Below, piece by piece: positions 7,878 through 16,274 of a DNA stretch of 64,000 nt. A program made the position numbers and the translations under genes. How positions within the stretch are numbered: the stretch's first letter is position 1; the number at the start of each line of letters is the position of its first letter. The notes below the pieces were generated by a model that was not told the origin of the DNA, ran no database searches, and saw only the letters and a program-made list of their open reading frames with translations. The stretch is taken from positions 1-64,000 of the forward strand of contig CAXSBR010000001.1 in the NCBI GenBank assembly GCA_964236495.1, written 5' to 3'. This DNA is from CAXSBR01 sp964236495. GTDB taxonomy: Bacteria > Actinomycetota > Actinomycetes > Mycobacteriales > Jatrophihabitantaceae.

Positions 7878-9470
7878 TCAGGCGTCGATCGAAGGGCGCT
7901 CGTCGATCGAGATCCGCCGACGTGACAGGGTCAGTGCGCCTGCTGCGGCCAGCAGGAACAGCAGACCAAGTTCGAGCAATCCCTTGTGCTGCAGTCCGGC
8001 GGTGGAACCGCCGCCGGTGCCGGGCGCGCCCACCGGCATCGACATATAAGTCGGCGTCGCGACGCCGGAGCCGGGAACCGTCTGGAAGAACAGGAAGATG
8101 TTGGTCGGCACTTCCAGAACTCCGTTGGCCGGATCGGCTTCAAGCTTCTTGACCTCCGCGTAGCTGTGGATCTGGGTGATACGCGCGAAGGACGCCGGGT
8201 TGGTGACCCCGATAATCGTCACCGGCCACCATTCGGGCTGGTCGTTGTTGCGGGTAGTGATGATGTGGTCATGCCCGGGAATCATGAAGTTCGTCAGCGC
8301 GCTCGCCGGTGATCCCAGTGTCTTGGCCAGCCTGGACAGGTCGGCGGTCATCGGGTGATCGATGCACGGCTTCCCGCTCGGGCACTGCAGATCGTTGACG
8401 GGTTGTTTGAACAGCGGGGTCGGAATGTAGAGCGGGTCGACGTACTTGTCCGAGGTGATGTCAGTAGGAACCTTGTTGTACTTCTGACCCGCTTCGCACG
8501 CATTGGCGCCGGCCTTCTGCACGGACGAATCGCAGAAGAACGGGCTGGAATAAAGCAGGTTGACGTTAGAACCCTGCTGTGTGTTGGCGTCGCCCAACCA
8601 GGCGTGGCTTTGACCGATGTAGTCCTTGTTGTTATTGCAGCCGGTCGCGCTGGTGGTGCAGTCCTTCCTCAGATTGTTGATCGCCTGGCCGTTGGTGGCG
8701 GCACTGGGCACGGCGGTGGAGTTGGTGTCGGCCGTGGCAGTGGTGATGTGGCCCGGCAGCACCTGGAACCACAGGAAGACGTTGGTCGGAATCTCGGCGG
8801 TAACGCCGGAGCCGGTCTTGCCCTCTAGCCGCTTCATGGTGGAGTAGTCCTTGGCGTCGGTAATCGTCTTCCAGGCGGTCGGGCTTGTCACGCCGACCAC
8901 CACGACGGGCCACCATTCGGGCTTGTCCTCGTTGCGGGTGGTGATGATGTGGTCGTGGCCGGGCAACATCGCGTTGTACAGCGCTGACTTCGGCGCGCCC
9001 AGGGCTCCGGACAACGCGGACAGGTCCACGGTGGCGGGGTGGTCGATACACATAGGCTTGGCTTGGCACTGCACCTTTACCGCGGGCTTGGTGAACAGCG
9101 GAACCGGAATGTAGAGCGGGTCGATGGCACCCGATGCAGTACCGGGTGGCAAGTGCTTGTATTCCGCGCCAGCCTCGCATCCGGTGGCCGCTTTAGACCC
9201 GATCGTCTTGTCGCAGAAGAAGTCTTGCGAATAAAGCAACTTCACGTTCTCGCCGCTGAAGTAACCATTGGTCGTTCCGACGTGATCGCACGTCGGAGCA
9301 TTCACCTCGCACGCCGCCTTGAGCGGGTTGACGGTGACGCCGGTGTCGTACGGATCGCCGGCTGCAGACGCAGCACCCGCTCCCACGACTAGTAGAGCAG
9401 ACCCGAGCAGTAGCGCGGAAGTTAACGCCACCACTTTTCTGGTCATCCTGGTGACAAGCGCAGTGGACAT
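7878..9470 (-). CDS. Secreted protein with a tandem six-cysteine domain, unknown function
   Basis: The protein has 530 residues. It has a signal peptide (basic start, hydrophobic core about residues 14-33, AASAA cleavage region near 37) and a C-terminal hydrophobic helix (about 498-515) followed by SRRR, so it is probably anchored to the membrane. There is no LPXTG motif. Between these lie two homologous units, about residues 50-240 and 267-470. Each has six cysteines in matching positions (54, 61, 86, 98, 135, 141 and 271, 278, 313, 325, 363, 369) and shares FFCD, CEAG, DPLYIP, CIDHP and the almost identical PGHDHIITTRN...PEWWPV block. The pattern suggests three disulfides per unit. I do not recognise the family. 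A good AGGAGG (9475-9480) fixes the ATG start. It lies between two PAP2 genes. Confidence 0.9.
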   Translation of the reverse strand: MSTALVTRMTRKVVALTSALLLGSALLVVGAGAASAAGDPYDTGVTVNPLKAACEVNAPTCDHVGTTNGYFSGENVKLLYSQDFFCDKTIGSKAATGCEAGAEYKHLPPGTASGAIDPLYIPVPLFTKPAVKVQCQAKPMCIDHPATVDLSALSGALGAPKSALYNAMLPGHDHIITTRNEDKPEWWPVVVVGVTSPTAWKTITDAKDYSTMKRLEGKTGSGVTAEIPTNVFLWFQVLPGHITTATADTNSTAVPSAATNGQAINNLRKDCTTSATGCNNNKDYIGQSHAWLGDANTQQGSNVNLLYSSPFFCDSSVQKAGANACEAGQKYNKVPTDITSDKYVDPLYIPTPLFKQPVNDLQCPSGKPCIDHPMTADLSRLAKTLGSPASALTNFMIPGHDHIITTRNNDQPEWWPVTIIGVTNPASFARITQIHSYAEVKKLEADPANGVLEVPTNIFLFFQTVPGSGVATPTYMSMPVGAPGTGGGSTAGLQHKGLLELGLLFLLAAAGALTLSRRRISIDERPSIDA

Positions 9471-9486
9471 GCAGCCTCCTGATATC

Positions 9487-9504
9487 CGGGCCGCGAACGG
9501 CCCG
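9487..9504 (-). promoter_or_regulatory. 7-bp hairpin in the 5' leader of the six-cysteine protein gene
   Basis: CGGGCCG, a CGAA loop and CGGCCCG form a perfect stem-loop ending seven bases before the AGGAGG ribosome site of the gene starting at 9470. It could influence translation or mRNA stability. The same CGAA loop closes the hairpin at the 3' end of this gene. The function is inferred only from position. Confidence 0.35.
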
Positions 9505-9729
9505 CGTCTTGTTTAGACGCCTTCAACGTAACTCCGTTTCGCCAACCCTGCATGTGGAGTCCGCAATGTCTGAATTAACGTTCTTCCGGGCTCAAATGTT
9601 CTCTGACTCAACAAATTGGCTATCCGGTGCATGCGAGCTCGAACGCCCGGCAAACAGCTTCTCGCGGTTTAGTGCACACCATGCGCATTGCCGACGTCGC
9701 GTCGCGCATCGAAGCGGCATGGGCAACCC

Positions 9730-9837
9730 AGGCGGTAAGGCAGCACAAGGCGGTGGGGCAGCACGAGGCGGTGGGGCAGCACGAGGCGGTAGGGCAGCAC
9801 GAGGCGGCGGGGCACCACGAGGCGGCAGGCCAATACC
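9730..9837. repeat. 18-bp minisatellite, about 5.5 copies
   Basis: Direct repeats with consensus AGGCGGTGGGGCAGCACG begin at 9730, 9748, 9766, 9784 and 9802, with a degenerate sixth at 9820. Units differ by one to three bases. The array lies about 120 bases upstream of the plus-strand PAP2 gene, in non-coding DNA. The 18-base period keeps reading frames open on both strands, which creates false open frames. Confidence 0.9.
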
Positions 9838-9953
9838 GGGTGGCATCGCATCGCGAAGGCTCGGGCCCACAGCGTTGCGCGGGTTGGCACTGTGGGCCGC
9901 GCCGGTAGGCTCCGACAGGTTCACTTCCATGCGTAGGAAGGCGCCGCGCCCGT

Positions 9954-10898
9954 ATGCCCTCGACCGAACAGCCGAGAAAGTCGGCATCCGCGGTCGGACC
10001 AGCCGTACCGCCGTCGCGGCGCAGGTCGAACCGGGCAAGCTCACTTGCCCGCCGGTGGCCTCCGCGCAGAGGCTTTGCCTGGCCACGGCAGTCGTGGTGG
10101 ATCGAGATCCTGACCGTGGTAGGCGGCTACTTCGTCTACGAGCTGATCCAGGGGGCTGTTCCGTCGCGGCGCGACTATGCGTTCAACAACGGTCGCGCCT
10201 TACACCGCGTTCAGGTCTTCCTGCACATCGACCTCGACGATCCGGTGAACCACCTAGTCAATCGATTCGAGCCGCTGGCCCTGGGCGCCGGCTACTACTA
10301 CGACACCTTGCACTACCTCGTCACGCCCAGCGTGCTGCTTCTGCTGTGGTGGCGCCGGCCGCTGCAGTACGCGCGCTGGCGTTCTGCGCTGATAGGCGCA
10401 AGCCTCGTCGCGTTGGTCGTCTTCTACGCCTATCCGGTGGCGCCACCGAGGTTCGTCGTGCCCAGCATCACCGACACGCTGGTTTTACATCACATCTTCG
10501 GCACCGTCGCACAGAACGGTTCGCCACCGAGATTCGTGAACGACACCGCTGCTATGCCCAGCCTGCACGTCGGTTGGGCGCTCTGGTGCGCCGCCGCAGT
10601 TGTCGGGACTACCAACGGGCGGTGGCGATATCTGGCCTGGCTGTACCCGCTGGCGACGACGTTCGTCGTCCTGGGTACGGGCAATCACTTCCTGTTGGAC
10701 GCCGTGGGCGGAGCGACTGTGGTGGGCATCGGGCTGGCATTGACGGCCGCACCGCTGTCGAGTTGGCGCAGCGGCACGCCTGGGCCGGCGACGAGGCGCT
10801 CCGGGCGCGCCGGCGCCAGGGTCGACGATGCGGCAGGGTCTGCCGACGCGCTGGAGGAAGCGTCGGCGGCGGGTCGAGGTTGCGCGGCGTCGGCCTGA
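9954..10898 (+). CDS. PAP2-superfamily membrane phosphatase/phosphotransferase
   Basis: Protein of 314 residues. The first 40 residues are basic and rich in Arg, Pro and Ser. About six membrane helices follow. The PAP2 motifs are VAPPRFVVPS, MPSLHVGWALW and GTGNHFLLDAVGG, the same Aur1/Ipt1-like variant as the PAP2 protein encoded at 6876-7724. The last 60 residues are Ala/Ser/Arg-rich and coincide with the 214-base antisense overlap with the convergent LPG-synthase-type gene, so the true C-terminus may be shorter in evolutionary terms. The ATG start is not supported by a close ribosome site and could be revised. Likely role: head-group transfer or dephosphorylation of an envelope lipid. Confidence 0.83.
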   Translation: MPSTEQPRKSASAVGPAVPPSRRRSNRASSLARRWPPRRGFAWPRQSWWIEILTVVGGYFVYELIQGAVPSRRDYAFNNGRALHRVQVFLHIDLDDPVNHLVNRFEPLALGAGYYYDTLHYLVTPSVLLLLWWRRPLQYARWRSALIGASLVALVVFYAYPVAPPRFVVPSITDTLVLHHIFGTVAQNGSPPRFVNDTAAMPSLHVGWALWCAAAVVGTTNGRWRYLAWLYPLATTFVVLGTGNHFLLDAVGGATVVGIGLALTAAPLSSWRSGTPGPATRRSGRAGARVDDAAGSADALEEASAAGRGCAASA

Positions 10899-11956
10899 GC
10901 TTGGTCGCGCAGGGCTTGCGCCTCGTCCTGCCGGCGTCGAACCAATCGCATGGATGCCCAGGTACCCAGCACGGCCGCACCGACGGGAATCTCGGCCAGA
11001 TAGACCATGAGCCGGTAGAGCAGTACTCCGGCAGCGCTCGACGCCGGGGAGAAACCCAACGCAACCAGCAATCCCGCGGCAGCAACTTCTGCGACGCCCG
11101 CGCCCGAGGGCGTCACGACAGCCAGGGTCAGCGCCCTCTCCACGGCGAAAGCGGCGAAGACCGCCGCAGGGTTGGCACCGACGTCCACCGCATTCAGGCA
11201 GACCCAGAACAGCGCCCACTGCAGCAGGATGTAGCCGATCATGCCGAAAGACAGCCCGATCCACCGTGATCGAAACACGCTTCGGACCTGCCACTGCAGC
11301 GCCTCTACGGGTCCGCGGCCCGACTCGTCGGTTGCTCGGACCGCCTTCTTCCCGCGGCCGCCGGCACGGCCCACGAGGTAGCGCAATGCCGCATCGACTT
11401 TGCGCGCCCACGCTGGTGAGAACAACGCAACGGCCATGCCCACGACTACCGCGCCGGCGACAAGTGTGGCCACCCGAGCCGAGTGCACCAGCCACGGTGC
11501 CGCGGCCCGCTGCGAGCCCAGCGCGATTCCCGCGATGGCGGGCAACAGCAATTTTGCGACAAGGTTGACCACATTGAGCACAGCTGTGGAGCTCGCAAAG
11601 CCCCGCACCGACAGGCGCCAGGAGCGGACCATCGCGACGTTGACTCCGGTACCGATCACGCCGCCGAAGGGCAGCAGATTCGATGCACTGCTGCCGGCCA
11701 GGTTCAGTGCGAGCGCCTTGCGATGACTCAGCCCGGGCATAGAGGCCGTCATCGCAATCGTGTAAAAGGCCAGCCCGCCGATCCACAGACCCAGAATGAC
11801 CAGTACGGTGCCCAGCCCGATCTGGCCCAGGCGTGCCCACACTTCTGTCCAACTGGAGCCGATGAGCTTGGGAAGGACGTAGAGCATCGCCACCGCGGCA
11901 CCCATGAACAACATGGACACGAGCAGCCGCGCGACAGTCCGCGCCGAAAGTTTCAC
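10685..11956 (-). CDS. Lysylphosphatidylglycerol synthase-type TM domain protein (UPF0104)
   Basis: Integral membrane protein of 423 residues with eight or so helices. Family signatures include the SSASNLLPFGGVIGTGVNVAMVRSW segment (residues about 95-120) and the late TPSGAGVAEVAAAGLLVALGF. It lacks the soluble C-terminal aminoacyl-transferase domain of full MprF. The last 80 residues are Ala/Pro/Ser-rich and probably disordered. The start is the GTG at 11956, which overlaps the PIG-L stop as GTGA; the frame open further upstream is antisense coding context and is not used. In Actinobacteria such proteins often accompany glycolipid or polyprenyl-phosphate sugar genes. The substrate is not known here. 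Confidence 0.85.
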   Translation of the reverse strand: MKLSARTVARLLVSMLFMGAAVAMLYVLPKLIGSSWTEVWARLGQIGLGTVLVILGLWIGGLAFYTIAMTASMPGLSHRKALALNLAGSSASNLLPFGGVIGTGVNVAMVRSWRLSVRGFASSTAVLNVVNLVAKLLLPAIAGIALGSQRAAAPWLVHSARVATLVAGAVVVGMAVALFSPAWARKVDAALRYLVGRAGGRGKKAVRATDESGRGPVEALQWQVRSVFRSRWIGLSFGMIGYILLQWALFWVCLNAVDVGANPAAVFAAFAVERALTLAVVTPSGAGVAEVAAAGLLVALGFSPASSAAGVLLYRLMVYLAEIPVGAAVLGTWASMRLVRRRQDEAQALRDQAQADAAQPRPAADASSSASADPAASSTLAPARPERLVAGPGVPLRQLDSGAAVNASPMPTTVAPPTASNRK

Positions 11957-12867
11957 CGTCTCTCGACCGTACGCGGTGCAGCACTGAGCGGTGCGGCACT
12001 CAGCAGCGGATCGGACAACGCTCGGGTTGGCATCGGCGCGCCGGTCTCGATGAACCACTCGGTGCCGCAGACGAGCCGGAACACGGGCCCCGGTAGGCGG
12101 AGCAAGATCGCCACCGTGCGCGGACCGCGCCCGCCGCTCGCCTGGCTAGCGTGGCATTGCAGTGCGCGGCGCTTGGCCGTTGCGTGCGCGCGAACCGGCA
12201 CCCGGTGGGTTATTTCTTCGCGTCCGGCGTACCACACGCCGATGTGCTGCACCGGCGTGCCCGCGGGTAACAGGCGCGCGGTCTGCAACATCCGTACGGC
12301 ACGACTGAACAGCGTCCGGTCCAGCGTGGCCTGCAGAACCCGTGGCGTGCCGGCCAGTACCGCAGCAGCGTGCCCGACCTCGTGCACCCGGACGTGGTCA
12401 GGATGGCCATATCCGCCGTGGCGGTCGTACACGGTGAGGATGTCGGCAGCCTCGTCCTGCAGGATGACGGCCAGCCGGGCTGCCGCCTCGGATACCGAAG
12501 CCGTACTGAACGCGGTCCGTTCGCCCGACTGCGACGTCCAGCCGGAATCCGCGTAGTCAAGGTGCACCACCCGGGCTACGCCCAACGCAGCGGCGCTGCA
12601 GTCGAGTTCCTGGCGTCGCCGGGCGGCCAGCGTTTGCGAGGAGAACTCATCGGCTGCAAGGCCGGCCGCGCCCGACGTCGCAGTGACCAGCACCACTCGG
12701 TGTCCTGCCGCAGCCAGCATGGCCAGCGTGCCGCCGGTCATCAGCGCTTCGTCGTCGGGATGAGCGTGGAAGGACACGATCGTCTGCCGGCGGAAGGCAA
12801 CAACAGTGGCCGCATCGCGCGCCGCCAGTCGTGCATTTCCGTCGCCCCGGTTCCGAGCGGTCCACAC
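11953..12867 (-). CDS. PIG-L family N-deacetylase
   Basis: Zinc-dependent deacetylase family protein of 304 residues, related to MshB, Mca and GlcNAc-PI deacetylases. The metal-binding HPDDE motif is at residues 36-40 (VSFHAHPDDEALMTGG) and the third ligand region reads GYGHPDHVRVHEVG. The family removes acetyl groups from GlcNAc-containing substrates; which one cannot be told here. MshB-type enzymes act in mycothiol synthesis, but the pairing with a membrane protein suggests an envelope lipid. The GTG start at 12867 is the first in frame. The stop is coupled by four bases to the downstream membrane-protein gene. Confidence 0.88.
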   Translation of the reverse strand: MWTARNRGDGNARLAARDAATVVAFRRQTIVSFHAHPDDEALMTGGTLAMLAAAGHRVVLVTATSGAAGLAADEFSSQTLAARRRQELDCSAAALGVARVVHLDYADSGWTSQSGERTAFSTASVSEAAARLAVILQDEAADILTVYDRHGGYGHPDHVRVHEVGHAAAVLAGTPRVLQATLDRTLFSRAVRMLQTARLLPAGTPVQHIGVWYAGREEITHRVPVRAHATAKRRALQCHASQASGGRGPRTVAILLRLPGPVFRLVCGTEWFIETGAPMPTRALSDPLLSAAPLSAAPRTVERR

Positions 12868-13051
12868 TCACGAAATGCTGCCATAAGTTGGCCGGGTAAA
12901 GCAGTTTCACCGTCTGAGCGTGGCGCCCCTGAGCTGGTTCGTTTATCGGTGCTTTTACGCCCGAAGCGGCGACAGCCAGTAAGCCGCCGCTTTGGGTCTG
13001 ATCGTCAAATGTGCGAGATTCTGCGGTCATTGCCTCCGTACGCTGGGCGCC

Positions 13052-13759
13052 ATGACGTCGGGGGTGGAAGCTGACGCCGCTCGCGGACTGATCCTGGTGG
13101 TGGAGGACGAAAGTGCCATCGCCGACGTCATCCGGAGGAGCCTCGTACGCGCGGGGTTCGGCGTCCAGGTCGAGAGCGACGGGGAATCCGCACTCGCTGC
13201 GGTGACTCGGCTGCGGCCCGGCGTGATCGTGCTCGACATCGGCCTGCCCAAGCTGGACGGCATCGAGGTCTGCCGGCGGTTACGAGCGCGCGAGGACTGG
13301 ACACCGGTGCTGTTCGTGTCCGCCCGCGACGACGAGGTCGACCGCATCTTGGGCTTGGAACTGGGCGCTGATGACTACATCACCAAGCCGTTCTCGCCTC
13401 GCGAACTGGTGGCGCGCGTGCGCGGAGCGCTGCGCCGGAGCCACCTGGGTGCCGAGGCGGCCACCACCGCGCTGGAGGTCGGCGACCTACGCCTGGTGCC
13501 CTCGCAACACCGGGCCTTCGTCGACGGTGCCGAGGTCGCGCTGACGGCAACGGAATTCCAACTGCTCACCTTCCTGATGCGCAGTCCCGGGCGGGTGTTC
13601 AGCCGCGAACAGCTGATCAGCCAGGTGTGGGGCTACGCAGCGACGGGGGGCGCCCGCACGGTGGATGTACACATTGCGCAGATCCGAGCCAAGCTGGCCG
13701 CTGCCAGCCCCATCCGCACGGTGCGCGGCGTGGGTTACGCCGTCGAGCCGGTTCGCTGA
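13052..13759 (+). CDS. OmpR/PhoB-family response regulator
   Basis: Transcription factor of 235 residues. The receiver domain (about 12-125) has the acidic pair in VVEDES, the phospho-acceptor Asp62 in VLDIGLPKLDG, and the conserved Ser/Thr and Lys in FVSARDD and YITKPFSPREL. The winged-helix DNA-binding domain (about 140-235) contains LTATEFQLLTFLMRSPGRVFSREQL and the recognition segment RTVDVHIAQIRAKL. The start ATG at 13052 precedes MTSGVEAD; an upstream in-frame start at 12992 would add 20 unlikely residues. The cognate kinase begins 16 bases downstream. Confidence 0.95.
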   Translation: MTSGVEADAARGLILVVEDESAIADVIRRSLVRAGFGVQVESDGESALAAVTRLRPGVIVLDIGLPKLDGIEVCRRLRAREDWTPVLFVSARDDEVDRILGLELGADDYITKPFSPRELVARVRGALRRSHLGAEAATTALEVGDLRLVPSQHRAFVDGAEVALTATEFQLLTFLMRSPGRVFSREQLISQVWGYAATGGARTVDVHIAQIRAKLAAASPIRTVRGVGYAVEPVR

Positions 13760-13775
13760 CCAGCTCGCTACCGCG

Positions 13776-15258
13776 GTGTCAGCCGAGCAGCCCGCGCTGA
13801 GTCCGGATCAGTTCGTCCCCACCACCGACGCCCGTCGGTCGGCACCTATCCGAGTCCAGCGTCCAGCGCATCGCCCGCGCGGTTCCGGGTCATTGGCGCT
13901 GCGTATCTCGATGCTCACCGTTGCCGTCTCAGTGATCACCGCGCTCGTTGCCGGCGCGCTGGCACTCGGACTTGTCCGGTCGGCCAACGAGCGCAGCGCT
14001 CGCGTCACGCTGGCCAAACTCGCCGACGCTGCTGCGGTGAGCAGCGATCAGAGCGCCACCAGCCGGGCAGCCCAGCAGCGCGCCAGGCGCACGTTGGCGG
14101 TAGTGAAAGTACGGGTCGCGACCATCGACGCGGCTGACACCGCCGTACAGGGAGACGCCCTGGCCAAGGCCGCCTATGGTCTGTTCACCGATACCCAGCG
14201 CCGAGAACTACTCGCCGCCGGCCGGCTTTCGCGCCAGGAGACGGTCAACGGCAAGCGGGTGTTCGTCGAAGCCCGGAGCACCAGGCTCGGTGGCATCGTG
14301 CTGGTGCAACGCCGCACCGACGCCCTGGCCGAGACCGATCAGGCCCTGCGCCGGGTACTGCTCGCGCTGGTGGTCGGCGTCGTCATCGCCGTGCTTGCCG
14401 GGCTGGCTGTGGCGCTGCGGTTGGCCCGCCCACTGCGCCGGACCGCGCAGGCGGCGCACGCCCTCGCCCAGGGCAGGCGCGACGTGCAGGTGCAGGTGGG
14501 CGGCCCCAATGAGGTGGCGGAGGTCGGTTCGGCGCTCAACGCCCTGGCCGCGGCGCTTGCCTTCTCCGAGCAGCGCCAACGCGACTTCCTGCTGTCGGTG
14601 TCACACGACTTGCGTACGCCGCTCACCGCGATCATCGGATATGCCGAGGCGTTGGCCGAGGACGACGTCCCGGCCGCAGAGATCGCGCACGTCGGCGGTG
14701 TGATGCTGGCGGAGTCACACCGGCTCAACCGCCTCGTCGCCGACCTACTGGATCTGGCGCGTCTGGACGCGCAGGACTTCCGGCTGGATCTGGCGCCGGC
14801 GGATCTGGTCGCCACCATGCGCGCAGCCGCGCCGATCTGGGCGCAGCGCTGTGCCGCGGCTGGAATCCTGTTCAGCCTGGAGGTGCCTGAAACTGCGACG
14901 TTCGCCGTGACTGATGCGGCGAGGGTTCGCCAGATCGTCGACGGTCTGCTGGAGAACGCACTGCGGGTGACACCGGCCGGCGCGCCGATCGTGCTGGCGT
15001 TGCAAGTCGAAGCAGAGGTGTCCGGTGCAGGTTCGGTGATCTTCGAAGTCCGCGACGGAGGTCCCGGACTGACTGACGACGACCTGGCCGTTGCGTTCCA
15101 GCAGTCGGTGCTCTACGAGCGATATCGGGGCGTGCGCAAGGTCGGCACCGGCCTGGGTCTGGCCATAGTGCACCGGCTGGTTACCCGCCTCGGCGGGTCG
15201 ATCGAGGCCGGACACGCCGTCGAGGGTGGCGCGCGCTTCTCCGTTCGACTGCCAGCGG
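13776..15258 (+). CDS. Sensor histidine kinase (3' end lost in assembly gap)
   Basis: Partner of the preceding response regulator, readable for 494 codons. Two membrane helices (about residues 43-65 and 190-215) flank an extracytoplasmic sensor of about 125 residues. A HAMP segment follows, then the HisKA box SVSHDLRTPL with His277, and an HATPase_c domain with N-box LLENALRV, G1 RDGGPGL and G2 VGTGLGLAIVHRL. The last readable residues are RFSVRLPA, typical of the end of this fold, so few residues are likely to be missing, but the stop lies in the N run. The GTG at 13776 is chosen because it follows the regulator stop. The stimulus is unknown. Confidence 0.92.
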
Positions 15259-15358
15259 NNNNNNNNNNNNNNNNNNNNNNNNNNNNNNNNNNNNNNNNNN
15301 NNNNNNNNNNNNNNNNNNNNNNNNNNNNNNNNNNNNNNNNNNNNNNNNNNNNNNNNNN
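15259..15358. other. Assembly gap, 100 N
   Basis: Exactly 100 undetermined bases, the conventional placeholder for a gap of unknown length. One side is the histidine kinase gene and the other begins inside a copy of the 54-bp repeat. An unresolved repeat array is the obvious cause, so the true distance may be larger or smaller. Confidence 0.99.
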
Positions 15359-15502
15359 GTGAGCATCGAGCGACGAAGGAGTGAGGAGCGGAGCCCGTAG
15401 ATGGCACAGCGGGTGAGCATCGAGCGACGAAGGAGTGAGGAGCGGAGCCCGTAGATGGCACAGCGGGCGAGCATCGAGCGACGAAGGAGTGAGGAGCGCA
15501 AG
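15359..15502. repeat. 54-bp tandem repeat array (locus B), inverted relative to locus A
   Basis: Direct repeats of exactly 54 bases have their GAGCATCGAG core starting at 15361, 15415 and 15469. The third ends at about 15502. The reverse complement of the array at 4992-5144 differs from this unit at only a few positions (for example GAAGGAGTGAGG here against GAAGGAGGGAGG). The left edge is cut by the assembly gap, so more copies probably exist. Confidence 0.95.
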
Positions 15503-15513
15503 CCCAGAAATAA

Positions 15514-15545
15514 CCCGCCGGCTGACGGGGGCTTCAGCCGGCGGG
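15514..15545 (-). terminator. Intrinsic terminator of the small secreted protein gene
   Basis: A perfect 12-bp GC-rich stem (CCCGCCGGCTGA and its complement) closes an eight-base loop. Read on the minus strand it is followed at once by TTATTTCT, a proper U-tract. It lies 33 bases beyond the stop at 15579. It also separates that gene from the 54-bp repeats. Confidence 0.8.
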
Positions 15546-15578
15546 CAACTCGTACTTCCTGCTACTTCTGCTTTTGGA

Positions 15579-16124
15579 CTACTTCTGCTTCTTGACTACT
15601 ACGACGTTCTTGGCGATGAGCGAGGTGGTGCCGGTGCCGGCTACCCGAACCCGCTGACCGCTCTTGATCGCGCCGATCGACGACTGGACCGGCTTGTGCG
15701 TGGTGGCGTCGAATACTCGAACGTAGGTCTTGCTGGTGATCGCGTAGGTCTGGGACACCTTGTCAGCAGCGGTCACGGTGATGGACGTAGCTGAGATCGC
15801 AGAAGCGGTGCCGCGGATGGCGTCATGGGTGACGACCTTGCCGGTCTTGCCGTTCTTGGTCACCCAGCTGCCGTGCAGAGCGTTTCCGAGCCGCGCGTGC
15901 CGCTTGGCCTTCTGAGCGCGCCGCCCAGCATGCCCAGCCTTCGTGGCGGCCTGGGCAGGCGTCGTCAGGGCAGTGCCGGTGCCAGTGGTCGACGCTGAGC
16001 TCGATGCCGACGGCGTCGCCACGCTCAGCGCGGCGTGTGAACCCTGCGCGCCGGCCAATGCGACGCCGCCGCTACCGACTGCCGCTGCAGTAACGGCGGC
16101 GGCGATGAATGTCTTGGTGATCAT
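15579..16124 (-). CDS. Small secreted protein with a DUF5666-like C-terminal region
   Basis: Exported protein of 181 residues. The signal peptide is MITKTFIAAAVTAAAVG... with a likely cut after the ALAGAQG region (about residue 27). A Ser/Thr/Ala-rich linker and a basic patch (GRRAQKAKRHAR) follow. The C-terminal 80 residues form beta-rich repeats such as ATSITVTAADKVSQTYAI, TYVRVFDA, SGQRVRVAGTGT and IAKNVVVVKKQK, resembling the DUF5666/OB-type small domain found in many actinobacterial secreted proteins. The function is unknown. The ATG at 16124 is favoured because it starts the signal peptide; the longer frame upstream has no such feature. Confidence 0.78.
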   Translation of the reverse strand: MITKTFIAAAVTAAAVGSGGVALAGAQGSHAALSVATPSASSSASTTGTGTALTTPAQAATKAGHAGRRAQKAKRHARLGNALHGSWVTKNGKTGKVVTHDAIRGTASAISATSITVTAADKVSQTYAITSKTYVRVFDATTHKPVQSSIGAIKSGQRVRVAGTGTTSLIAKNVVVVKKQK

Positions 16125-16274
16125 TGGGCAAACCCTTCGTCGTGGGTCCGCAGTGCACGGACTCGCTGGAAGCAACGATCGTCGGATCGCGTTCGCGCTT
16201 CGCCAAGGGATTGTCAAGATTGGGTTCGGACCGCACCGGCGCGATGGTTGCACCCATCGCGCTACCGTCGACTC

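Larger units (their letters stand above)
9471..9953. other. Divergent intergenic region, 483 bases
   Basis: This is the intergenic region between the divergent six-cysteine protein gene and the second PAP2 gene. The stretch 9505-9680 is clearly richer in A and T than its surroundings and is the likely promoter zone for the minus-strand gene. I could not fix a -35/-10 pair. The right half contains the 18-bp minisatellite. Open frames cross it on both strands, but they have repeat-derived composition, lack ribosome sites and resemble no protein I know. Confidence 0.5.

Noticed and set aside
9509..11269. 586-codon plus-strand open frame across the minisatellite and PAP2 gene
   Set aside because: The PAP2 active-site motifs lie in another frame, and the repeat-derived sequence is a consequence of the 18-base period.
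15359..15502. CRISPR array
   Set aside because: The repeats are contiguous 54-base units with no unique spacers between them, and there are no cas genes nearby.
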